From the NCBI RefSeq assembly GCF_019263585.2, contig NZ_JADQDF010000001.1, positions 3,162,001 through 3,226,000 on the forward strand: a stretch of DNA of 64,000 nucleotides, written 5' to 3'. Below the pieces are notes generated by a model. The model was not told the DNA's origin and made no database searches. It saw nothing but the letters and a program-made list of their open reading frames with translations. The translations under genes and the position numbers were made by a program. Shown in pieces: positions 57,071 to 64,000 of the stretch (its first letter is position 1; the number at the start of each line of letters is the position of its first letter). Origin of the DNA: Pseudonocardia oceani (GTDB lineage: Bacteria > Actinomycetota > Actinomycetes > Mycobacteriales > Pseudonocardiaceae).

Positions 57071-59563
57071 TCAGGTACCGATGATGCCGCGCAGGTGGGC
57101 GAACAGCTCGCCCCGGCTCCCCGACCCGAGGCGCTGGCGCATCCGGGACACGTGGTGCTCCACCGTCTTCGCCGAGATGAACAGCTGCTCGCCGATCTGC
57201 TTGTAGGTCAGCCCCTCCAGCACGAGGGCGGCGACCTCGCGCTCGCGGTCGCTCAGCACGTCGTCGCGCGCAGGGGCCTGCTGCGTCGAGGCCGGGTCCG
57301 AGGGCGCCTGCTCCGGGGCCTGCTCGACGACCTGCAGCGCGCGGGCGGTGCCCAGCAGCGACGCCATGCCCGTCTTGTCGCGCGTGCGGATCGCGGCCTG
57401 CCCGGCCAGGCGTCCGCCGTCCCAGGACAGGCCGACGGCGTGCAGCCCGCGCGCGGCGGACTCCACCGCGGCCGGGTCGACCTCGCCGCGCAGCACGAGC
57501 AGCCACTGCCGCGCGCCGACCGCCATCGCCGCCGCGTACCGGCTGGTGGACGACCCGGCCTGCAGCGCGGCCACGTCGGGCGCGGCGGCGTCGGGGTTCT
57601 GGGCGAACATCGCGGCGTGCACGCCCGCCCAGTGCAGGGGGGCGGCCCACAGCAGCGGGTTGCCGAGGCGGGCGAGCAGCGCCGCGGCCTCGTCGAGGTG
57701 CGGCTCGACCCAGCTCTGCTCGCGCAGCCGGGCCGCGGCGACGCGCAGCTCGGAGAGCGGCTGCAGGACGAACAGGTCGACGGGGTGGTGCACGATCGCC
57801 TCGCGCGCCCGCGCCCAGCCGACCATCAGCGCGGCCGGGTCGCTCGCGCGCCGGGCCAGCGCCACCTCCAGCGCCGCGGCCAGGAGCTCGTCGCGTGGTT
57901 CGAGCCGGGTGCCGACGTCGAGCGCCGCCCGGGCCGCCGCCTTCTCGCCCCGGTACATCGCGATCCAGCCCAGCAGCAGCCGGTGCCGCACGGCCGCGCC
58001 GCAGCCGCCCAGCCCGACGCGCTCGGCGCGCTCCAGCACCGACTGCGCGACGGCCAGCTCCCCGCACTGCACGGCGACGAGCGCGGCGAGCGCGGCCGGG
58101 GTGTCGGTGAGCAGGGCGGCGCGGTTGGGCGGCTCCATCAGCCCGGCCGCGCGCACCAGCTTCGACATCGCGCCGGTCGGGGCGCCCACCACAGACTCCA
58201 GCACGCCCTGCGCCGTCAGCTCCTCGGCGCCCGAGCGCAGCGTCGGTGGGCGGCGGCCCGGCGCGGAGGGTGCGGCGAGGGCGGCGCGGGCCTCGTCGAG
58301 CGCGCCCGTGCCCACGAGCGCGGGCACCGCGAGCGCCGGCGCGGCACCCAGCGAGGTCGTCCAGCGGTAGAGCTCGGCGCTGCGGGCGAGGTTGCCCCGG
58401 CGCGCGAGCACGGCGGCGGCGACGGCCCCGGCGCGGCGGGCGGCGGCGTCGGACACCGCTCCGTCCGGCCCGTCGACGGCGTCGAGGACGCGGTCGGCGT
58501 GGTCGAGCGCGAGGTCGAGCCTCCCGGCGATGACGGCGGCCTCGGCCCGGCGCGGCGCCAGCTCCAGCGGGGCCGCGCCGGCGCGGATCGCGGCCTCGTA
58601 CAGCTCGTCGGCGGGACCCGCGCCGGTGCGCACGGCCTGGTCGGCGGCGGCGGCGAACACCGCGGCCACCCGCTTCCCGGTGCCGCCCGCGCGCAGCAGC
58701 CCCCGGGCGGCGGTCAGCACGTCGCCGCCGCGCTCGAGCTCGATCTCGGCCAGCGCGCGGCGCACCTCGATCGCGGCCGCGGGCGGCGTGCGGGCCAGCA
58801 CCGCGGCGGACACGAGCGGCACGGCGCCGCCGTCGGCCAGCAGCCGTCCCTCCGCCCACGCCGCCACGACGAGTTCGTCGAGGGCGTCGGCGCCGGGCAG
58901 CCCGAGCAGCGGCACCAGGACCTCGGCGTCGCGCGGCGCGCCGATCGCGCGGGCCAGCAGCAGCTCGCGCACTCCGGGGGAGAGCTCCTCCAGCGCGTAC
59001 CCGAGCTGGGCGAGCAGGTCGGCCGGCAGCTCGCCGGTGCCGGGCAGCTCCAGCAGCAGGTCGACCAGCGCGGGGATGCCGGCCGAGCGCAGCAGCACGG
59101 TGTCGAGCACGGCCGGGTCGGGGACGTGGCCGAGCAGGCGCTGCGCGCGGACCGCCAGCGCCCCGCGATCGAGCACGTCGAGGACCACGGGCCGCCCGTG
59201 CCGCGACAGCTCCGCGCCCAGCGCGGCCATGGCGCGCGACTCCGGGTGCGGCCGGTGCGCGATCACGATGCGGCCGGTGTCGCCCGCGGCGAGCGCGGTG
59301 AGGTGGCGCAGCCGGTCGTCGGGCAGCAGGTGGGCGTCGTCGACGACGAGCGCGGTGCCCGGGTCCAGCGGCTCGCCGGGCTCGGGGGCGTCGCGGCGGA
59401 CGGGGACGCCCGCGGCGGCCCAGGTGGCGGCCAGCGCGGTGAGGACGGCGGTCTTGCCGTACCCGCCCGGACCGACGACGTCGATGCGGCGGGTCGTGAC
59501 CGGGTCGCTGGCGACGTCGCGCAGGGCGACTTCGGCACCGTCGGCGAGCGTCGACGCGTTCAG
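57071..59563 (-). CDS. IniR-like LuxR-family ATPase regulator (probable CTG start)
   Basis: This 830-residue STAND-type regulator has Walker A GPGGYGKT near residue 30 and Walker B in ALVVDDAHLLPDDR. Many helical repeats and a C-terminal LuxR domain follow (LSDREREVAALVLEGLTYKQIGEQLFISAKTVEHH). It corresponds to M. tuberculosis Rv0339c (IniR), which senses trehalose and switches on iniBAC. No ATG, GTG or TTG lies in a good position before the Walker A; the CTG at 59563 has GGAGG six bases upstream and is the best start. It converges with iniC and is likely to act on the iniB promoter. Confidence 0.87.
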   Translation of the reverse strand: MNASTLADGAEVALRDVASDPVTTRRIDVVGPGGYGKTAVLTALAATWAAAGVPVRRDAPEPGEPLDPGTALVVDDAHLLPDDRLRHLTALAAGDTGRIVIAHRPHPESRAMAALGAELSRHGRPVVLDVLDRGALAVRAQRLLGHVPDPAVLDTVLLRSAGIPALVDLLLELPGTGELPADLLAQLGYALEELSPGVRELLLARAIGAPRDAEVLVPLLGLPGADALDELVVAAWAEGRLLADGGAVPLVSAAVLARTPPAAAIEVRRALAEIELERGGDVLTAARGLLRAGGTGKRVAAVFAAAADQAVRTGAGPADELYEAAIRAGAAPLELAPRRAEAAVIAGRLDLALDHADRVLDAVDGPDGAVSDAAARRAGAVAAAVLARRGNLARSAELYRWTTSLGAAPALAVPALVGTGALDEARAALAAPSAPGRRPPTLRSGAEELTAQGVLESVVGAPTGAMSKLVRAAGLMEPPNRAALLTDTPAALAALVAVQCGELAVAQSVLERAERVGLGGCGAAVRHRLLLGWIAMYRGEKAAARAALDVGTRLEPRDELLAAALEVALARRASDPAALMVGWARAREAIVHHPVDLFVLQPLSELRVAAARLREQSWVEPHLDEAAALLARLGNPLLWAAPLHWAGVHAAMFAQNPDAAAPDVAALQAGSSTSRYAAAMAVGARQWLLVLRGEVDPAAVESAARGLHAVGLSWDGGRLAGQAAIRTRDKTGMASLLGTARALQVVEQAPEQAPSDPASTQQAPARDDVLSDREREVAALVLEGLTYKQIGEQLFISAKTVEHHVSRMRQRLGSGSRGELFAHLRGIIGT

Positions 59564-59696
59564 TGTCCGCCTCCCCCTGCGCTGGTCCCCTGCCGGGCGC
59601 AGGCGAGCGTAGCGCCGGTCACGCCCCGGGCCGCGGCGCCGTCCGTCCGCCGCCCGATCCCCGCCCGATCGGGTGGCACTGGAAGGATGCGCAGAC

Positions 59697-60392
59697 GTGA
59701 GCAGCCCCGACGCGTCCCCCTCGGACGCCACGGTGTGGGCACTGGTGCTCGCCGGCGGCAGCGGGCAGCGCTTCGGCGGCCGGCCCAAGCAGTTCCAGCC
59801 GGTCGGCGGCATCCGCATGATCGACCGCACGGTGGCCGCCGCCCGCCGGACGTGCGACGGCGTCACGGTCGTGCTGCCGCCGGGCTGCGGCTGGGACGGC
59901 GAACCGGTCGACGCGCTCGCCGAGGGCGGCGACCACCAATCCGAGTCGCTGCGCGCGGGGCTGGCCACCGTGCCCGACGGCACCGGGATCGTCGTCGTCT
60001 GCGACCCCGCGCACCCACTGGCCCCCGACGCGCTGTTCACCGCCGTCACCGACGCCGTGCGCCGCGGCGCCGACGGGGCGGTGCCGGTGCTGCCGATCCT
60101 CGAGGTGGTGCAGCGCGTCGAGGGCGGGCGCGTCACCGCCACGATCCCCAAGCACGACCTCGTGCTCACCCAGGCACCCCAGGCGTTCCGCGCCGAGGTG
60201 CTGCGCGAGGTGCACGCCGACCGTCCCCGGCCGGTCGAGAACTCGGGTCTGCTCGTCGAACGCGGCCACCGCGTCGACACCGTTCCCGGCGACCCCGCGA
60301 ACCTGCACGTGACCACGCCGGCCGAGCTGGCGATCCTCGACCGGATCGCCTCCGCCGGCGCCGCTCCCGCAACGGAAGGACATCCCTCCTGA
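59697..60392 (+). CDS. IspD-like cytidylyltransferase
   Basis: This 231-residue protein is of the IspD/TarI family, which moves CMP from CTP to a sugar-alcohol phosphate. The N-terminal motif LVLAGGSGQRFGGRPKQFQ (CTP binding) is intact. The normally invariant HDxARP block reads CDPAHPL, so the substrate site differs from the housekeeping IspD of the MEP pathway. Later ATIPKHDLVLTQAPQAFRAE is typical. It starts at GTG 59697 and its stop overlaps the next cytidylyltransferase start. Ribitol or glycerol phosphate is a possible substrate; the context suggests surface polysaccharide work. Confidence 0.8.
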   Translation: MSSPDASPSDATVWALVLAGGSGQRFGGRPKQFQPVGGIRMIDRTVAAARRTCDGVTVVLPPGCGWDGEPVDALAEGGDHQSESLRAGLATVPDGTGIVVVCDPAHPLAPDALFTAVTDAVRRGADGAVPVLPILEVVQRVEGGRVTATIPKHDLVLTQAPQAFRAEVLREVHADRPRPVENSGLLVERGHRVDTVPGDPANLHVTTPAELAILDRIASAGAAPATEGHPS

Positions 60393-61189
60393 TGGACCCC
60401 CAGACCCCGGTCGTCATCCTCTGCGGAGGCCAGGGCACCCGCATCCGCGAGGTCAGCGAGCGCCTGCCCAAGGGCATGGTCGACATCGGTGACCGCCCGA
60501 TCCTGTGGCACATCATGAAGCTCTACAGCCACTACGGGTACCGGCGCTTCATCCTCTGCCTGGGCTACAAGGGCTGGGAGATCAAGCAGTTCTTCCTGGA
60601 CTACCGCGCGCACCTGGCCGACTTCACGCTCAGCCTCTCCGACGGCGACCACGAGCCGCAGTTCGCCTCCGGGCGCGGCGACGAGAACTGGGAGATCACG
60701 TTCGCGGAGACCGGTCTCGAGGCCGGCACGGGCGCGCGCCTGCGCCGCATCCGCGACTACATCGACACCCCGCACTTCATGATGACCTACGGCGACGGCG
60801 TCAGCGCCGTCGACATCGAGCAGCTCGCGCAGCTGCACGAGAAGGCGGGCCGGATCGGCACCGTCACCGGTGTGCACCCGACCTCGAAGTTCGGGGAGAT
60901 GCGGGTCGACGGCGACGTCGTCGCGGAGTTCAACGAGAAGCCCACGCAGGTCACCGGCTGGGTGAGCGGCGGCTACTTCGTATTCGACCGCAGCTTCCTC
61001 GACGACTACCTCGACGACTCCGAGGGCCTGTTCCTGGAGGCCGAGCCGCTGCAGCGCCTGGCGCGCGACGAGCAGCTCACCGTCAACAAGCACGAGGGCT
61101 TCTGGGCCGCGATGGACACCTACAAGGACTACCAGGCCCTCAACGAGCTCTGGGCCAAGGGCGACGCCCCCTGGAAGCTCTGGGACTGA
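60392..61189 (+). CDS. rfbF: Glucose-1-phosphate cytidylyltransferase
   Basis: This 265-residue sugar nucleotidyltransferase makes CDP-glucose from CTP and glucose 1-phosphate. The nucleotide loop is [24 protein letters not shown], with [24 protein letters not shown] next. The metal site is in [13 protein letters not shown]. The [14 protein letters not shown] and [17 protein letters not shown] blocks complete the RfbF pattern. ATG 60392 overlaps the IspD-like stop. No CDP-glucose 4,6-dehydratase is seen in the window, so the product's use is open. Confidence 0.92.
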   Translation: MDPQTPVVILCGGQGTRIREVSERLPKGMVDIGDRPILWHIMKLYSHYGYRRFILCLGYKGWEIKQFFLDYRAHLADFTLSLSDGDHEPQFASGRGDENWEITFAETGLEAGTGARLRRIRDYIDTPHFMMTYGDGVSAVDIEQLAQLHEKAGRIGTVTGVHPTSKFGEMRVDGDVVAEFNEKPTQVTGWVSGGYFVFDRSFLDDYLDDSEGLFLEAEPLQRLARDEQLTVNKHEGFWAAMDTYKDYQALNELWAKGDAPWKLWD

Positions 61190-61205
61190 CGCTCGGCGGT
61201 GTCCC

Positions 61206-62216
61206 TCAGCGGGCGGCCGTCAGGAGCTGCATCCACTCCTGGCGGCCCACCGTCGAGGGCGGGCGCATCGAGCTGCTCGCCACGAGCGCCTCGACGGCCT
61301 GCTCGGCCTCCCCGCCCTCGCCCGCGCGGACGGGCGCGGCGAGCAGCGGCCACGACTCGCCACCGATGATCCCGTTGACCTCCTCGGTGGCGTGGTCGGC
61401 CTGGAAGCGGCGCACCGACTCGGCCATCGGCGCGGAGAACGCGCCGTCGACGGCCACCTCGGTGCGCCCTGCCGCGCGGAGCAGGTGCTGCGCCGCGCGC
61501 ACCACCGGCCCGCGGTCGTCCTCGCGCAGCACCGGCCAGGACGCGGCCCGCACCGAGGAACCCTCCACGCGCCGACCCAGCGCGTCGCCGACCTCGCCGC
61601 GCAGCCGCGGCAGCATGCCGTAGAGGACGTCGCCGGGGCAGAGCGTGTCCTTGAAGTCGCGGTGGCCGTAGATCTCGGTCGGGGCGATGCCGTACTGGCC
61701 GCAGATGTAGGCGCACATCTCGCGCAGCCGGTCCCACAGCACGCCCGTCGGCTCGGTGTCGGTGTAGGTGCCCTCGTTCTCGATGCCGACGGCGACGAAG
61801 TTCTGCCCGGTGCAGTGCGCGCCCTCCACCTGCTGGCGCCCGCCGCGCAGCACCTCGAGGCTGCGGTGGCGCCCCTCCAGTACGAAGCCGCCGCGGCTGA
61901 TCGTGAAGTGCTGGCCGGAGTCGAGCCAGCCGCGCCGGTCCATGTGGAAGTTCTGGATGCCGCGGGCCAGCGAGTCGGCGGCGCCGCGGGAGAGGTCGAC
62001 GACGTTCGGGGTGGCCGTGTGGTGCACGAGGATCTTCACCGGCCGCTGCGTGACGACGTTGACGATCCGGCTGTTGGGTCGCGCGCCCCACGCCGCGCAG
62101 TCGAGGATCGGGGGCGCGGGCGCCGCGGCGTGCGCGGTGCCCGGCAGGGCGGCACCGGCCAGCAGGGCGGCCCCGCCGACCAGAAGGCTACGCCGCGTGA
62201 TGCGCGCTGCACTCAT
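61206..62216 (-). CDS. Tat-exported N-acetylmuramoyl-L-alanine amidase with peptidoglycan-binding domain
   Basis: This 336-residue enzyme cuts the amide bond between MurNAc and the stem peptide. A Tat signal ([24 protein letters not shown]) is at residues 7-31. An amidase_2/PGRP-type domain has zinc His in [15 protein letters not shown] and [14 protein letters not shown]-terminal peptidoglycan-binding-like domain begins near residue 225 ([20 protein letters not shown] and [10 protein letters not shown]). ATG 62216 is chosen because the Tat motif begins right after it. It converges with the cytidylyltransferase gene. Confidence 0.92.
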   Translation of the reverse strand: MSAARITRRSLLVGGAALLAGAALPGTAHAAAPAPPILDCAAWGARPNSRIVNVVTQRPVKILVHHTATPNVVDLSRGAADSLARGIQNFHMDRRGWLDSGQHFTISRGGFVLEGRHRSLEVLRGGRQQVEGAHCTGQNFVAVGIENEGTYTDTEPTGVLWDRLREMCAYICGQYGIAPTEIYGHRDFKDTLCPGDVLYGMLPRLRGEVGDALGRRVEGSSVRAASWPVLREDDRGPVVRAAQHLLRAAGRTEVAVDGAFSAPMAESVRRFQADHATEEVNGIIGGESWPLLAAPVRAGEGGEAEQAVEALVASSSMRPPSTVGRQEWMQLLTAAR

Positions 62217-62348
62217 CGTTACTCCCCCTGTGCACCATCCGAACCAGGAGAACCCTCTGCCCCTCACGCACCGTGCACAACGGCCGGACACCAAGGTGTG
62301 ATCACCCGGCAGGCGGACAGCGGCGGGCGGTATCCCCTCTTGCCCTGG

Positions 62349-62362
62349 TTACCGATGAGTAA
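62349..62362 (+). promoter_or_regulatory. TTACCG dyad, upstream copy, before the acyl-CoA dehydrogenase
   Basis: TTACCGATGAGTAA, an imperfect palindrome with TTAC and GTAA ends. It is 54 bases before the ATG at 62403. A second copy follows 24 bases later. Confidence 0.6.
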
Positions 62363-62372
62363 TACGCTGTGG

Positions 62373-62386
62373 TTACCGACGGGTAG
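62373..62386 (+). promoter_or_regulatory. TTACCG dyad, downstream copy, abutting the ribosome site
   Basis: TTACCGACGGGTAG ends directly before AAGGAG (62387-62392), the ribosome-binding site of the dehydrogenase. A bound repressor would block transcription, which makes a negative-control role likely. Confidence 0.6.
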
Positions 62387-62402
62387 AAGGAGACACGGGG
62401 CC

Positions 62403-64000
62403 ATGGGCCACTTCAGGAGCAACCTGCGCGACCTCGAGTTCAACCTCTTCGAGGTGTTCGGCGTCCAGGAGCGGCTCGGCAGCGGACCGTTCGACGGCGT
62501 CGACCTGCAGACCGCCCGCGACACCCTCAAGGAGCTCAACGCCGTGGCCACCGGGCCGCTGGCGGAGCCCTTCGCCGACGCCGACCGCAATCCGCCGGTG
62601 TTCGACCCGGCCACGTTCTCGGTCACGCTGCCGCAGTCGTTCAAGGACTCCTACAAGGTCCTCCTGGACGGCGAGTGGTGGCGCCTGGGCCTGCCCGTCG
62701 AGCTGGGCGGCTACGGCATCCCGCCGACCGTGCAGTGGGCCGCCGCGGAGCTGATCCTCGGCTCGAACCCGGCCGCGTTCATGTACATGGCCGGCCCCAA
62801 CTTCGCCTCCGTGGTGCACCGCAACGGCACCGAGGAGCAGCAGCACTGGGCCGAGCTCATGATCGAGCGCGCCTGGGGCGCCACGATGGTGCTCACCGAG
62901 CCCGACGCGGGCTCCGACGTCGGCGCCGGCCGGACGAAGGCCGTGCAGCAGGCCGACGGCACGTGGCACATCGACGGCGTCAAGCGCTTCATCACCTCGG
63001 CCGAGCACGACATGGCCGAGAACATCATGCACCTGGTCCTGGCCCGCCCCGAGGGCGCGAAGGTCGGCACGAAGGGCCTCTCGCTGTTCCTGGTGCCCAA
63101 GTTCCACTTCGACACGCAGACCGGCGAGCCCGGCGAGCGCAACGGCGCCTTCGTCACCGGCGTCGAGCACAAGATGGGCCTCAAGGCCTCCACCACGTGC
63201 GAGCTGACGTTCGGCCAGCACGGCACCCCGGCCGTCGGCTGGCTGCTGGGCGAGGTGCACGACGGCATCGCGCAGATGTTCGAGGTCATCGAGCACGCGC
63301 GGATGCTGGTCGGCACGAAGGCGATCGGCACGCTCTCGGCGGGCTACCTCGCCGCACTGGAGTACGCCAAGGAGCGCGTCCAGGGTGCCGACCTGCCGCA
63401 GATGCTCGACAAGACCGCGCCGCGCGTCACGATCACCCACCACCCCGACGTGCGCCGGCTGCTCATGACGAACAAGGCCTACGCCGAGGGCCTGCGCGCC
63501 GTCTACCTCTACACGGCCACCTTCCAGGACCGGATCCGCGTCGGGAAGGAGGCGGGCGAGGACGTCGCGCTGGAGGAGCGCGTCAACGACCTGCTGCTGC
63601 CGATCGTCAAGGGCGTGGGCTCCGAGCGCGCCACCGAGCAGCTGCCGCAGGCGCTGCAGGTCCTGGGCGGCTCGGGCTACCTGCAGGACTACCCCCTCGA
63701 GCAGTACATCCGCGATGCGAAGATCGACTCGCTGTACGAGGGCACCACGGCGATCCAGTCGCTCGACCTGCTCTTCCGCAAGATCGTGCGCGACAACGGG
63801 CAGGCGCTGGGTCACGTCACCGGCGAGGTCCAGGCCTTCCTGGATGCCGAGTCGGGCAACGGGCGGCTCAAGGAGGAGCGGGCGCTGCTCGCCACCGCGC
63901 TGGCCGACGTCCAGGGCATGCTCGGCACGCTCACCGGCTACCTCATGGCGAGCGCGCAGGACCCGTCGAGCATCTACAAGGTCGGGCAGCACAGCGTCCG
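62403..64000 (+). CDS. Acyl-CoA dehydrogenase (3' truncated by window edge)
   Basis: This is an FAD-dependent acyl-CoA dehydrogenase that makes trans-2-enoyl-CoA and reduces ETF, which EtfD (35704) would re-oxidise. The visible 532 residues include the first 60-residue extension found in the large FadE5/AcdA-like class. [21 protein letters not shown] (FAD and substrate) and [18 protein letters not shown] follow. The active-region [28 protein letters not shown] block is typical. ATG 62403 follows AAGGAG. The end lies outside the window. The C-terminal dimer or tetramer domain is only partly seen. Confidence 0.93.
   Translation, partial: MGHFRSNLRDLEFNLFEVFGVQERLGSGPFDGVDLQTARDTLKELNAVATGPLAEPFADADRNPPVFDPATFSVTLPQSFKDSYKVLLDGEWWRLGLPVELGGYGIPPTVQWAAAELILGSNPAAFMYMAGPNFASVVHRNGTEEQQHWAELMIERAWGATMVLTEPDAGSDVGAGRTKAVQQADGTWHIDGVKRFITSAEHDMAENIMHLVLARPEGAKVGTKGLSLFLVPKFHFDTQTGEPGERNGAFVTGVEHKMGLKASTTCELTFGQHGTPAVGWLLGEVHDGIAQMFEVIEHARMLVGTKAIGTLSAGYLAALEYAKERVQGADLPQMLDKTAPRVTITHHPDVRRLLMTNKAYAEGLRAVYLYTATFQDRIRVGKEAGEDVALEERVNDLLLPIVKGVGSERATEQLPQALQVLGGSGYLQDYPLEQYIRDAKIDSLYEGTTAIQSLDLLFRKIVRDNGQALGHVTGEVQAFLDAESGNGRLKEERALLATALADVQGMLGTLTGYLMASAQDPSSIYKVGQHSV

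Noticed and set aside
57095..61189. 1364-residue open frame on the plus strand
   Set aside because: Its first 2.5 kb is antisense to the IniR-like gene with shadow composition. Only the last 265 residues (60392-61189) are a true protein, and that part has its own start.

Overview
The window is very GC-rich (above 70 percent), with many GTG starts, frequent 1-4 base overlaps between co-directional genes and no visible phage or insertion-sequence genes. This is a chromosomal segment of an actinomycete. The gene content and protein style fit the Pseudonocardiaceae, probably Pseudonocardia; that assignment rests on recalled family knowledge, not on a search. Much of the backbone matches genes that lie together in Mycobacterium tuberculosis (roughly Rv0321-Rv0385): dcd, etfD, iniBAC with its LuxR-type regulator, dnaK-grpE-dnaJ-hspR, a DUF3151 gene, class II fba, DedA, a SpoU methylase, pyrE, the Rv0383c-like gene, clpB and flavohemoglobin. 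Here they are rearranged and separated by accessory modules.

Layout. 1-9460: end of an NCS2 permease, a decayed DUF6986 aldolase-like gene, a FUSC membrane protein, DUF3151, a decayed DUF1707/LiaF-like gene, fba, an ECF sigma factor with a tiny membrane partner, DedA, VOC, NUDIX, DUF4262 and a SpoU RNA methylase. 9462-14234: pyrE, SDR, membrane protein and clpB, with an HspR-type (HAIR) operator. 14235-20230: an AbrB/PIN toxin-antitoxin pair, a nitronate monooxygenase, an AAA ATPase coupled to a TPR membrane protein, a flavin-binding PPOX protein and flavohemoglobin. 20273-24512: the hspR-dnaJ-grpE-dnaK heat-shock operon (minus strand) with two HAIR sites.

24560-28223: a small hypothetical protein, a large LuxR/ATPase regulator and a small ABM-like protein. 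28224-35253 (minus strand): a tightly packed six-gene operon with the parts of a Gram-positive type IV secretion channel (VirB2-, VirB3/PrgI-, VirB4-, VirB6-, VirB8/TcpC- and VirB1-like), without a relaxase, coupling protein or integrase in the window. This is the most unusual module. 35704-39147: EtfD, which passes electrons from acyl-CoA oxidation to the membrane, and a membrane protein. 39184-42855: a DesKR-like two-component system divergent from an ABC exporter, with an 18-bp palindrome between them.

42877-48481: dcd, a catalytically degenerate WecB-like protein, tRNA-Gly(CCC), and an AraC-VOC-UvrA2 cassette. 48532-50472: small genes (MmcQ/YjbR, EamA exporter, GNAT, membrane peptide). 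50593-59563: a membrane-anchored Hsp70-like protein divergent from iniB, then the dynamin-like GTPases iniA and iniC, and a convergent IniR-like LuxR regulator that seems to start at CTG. 59697-64000: an IspD-like cytidylyltransferase overlapping a glucose-1-phosphate cytidylyltransferase, a Tat-exported amidase, and the start of an acyl-CoA dehydrogenase. The dehydrogenase promoter carries two copies of a TTACCG-type dyad that also occurs once in front of etfD, suggesting that these two lipid-oxidation genes share a regulator.
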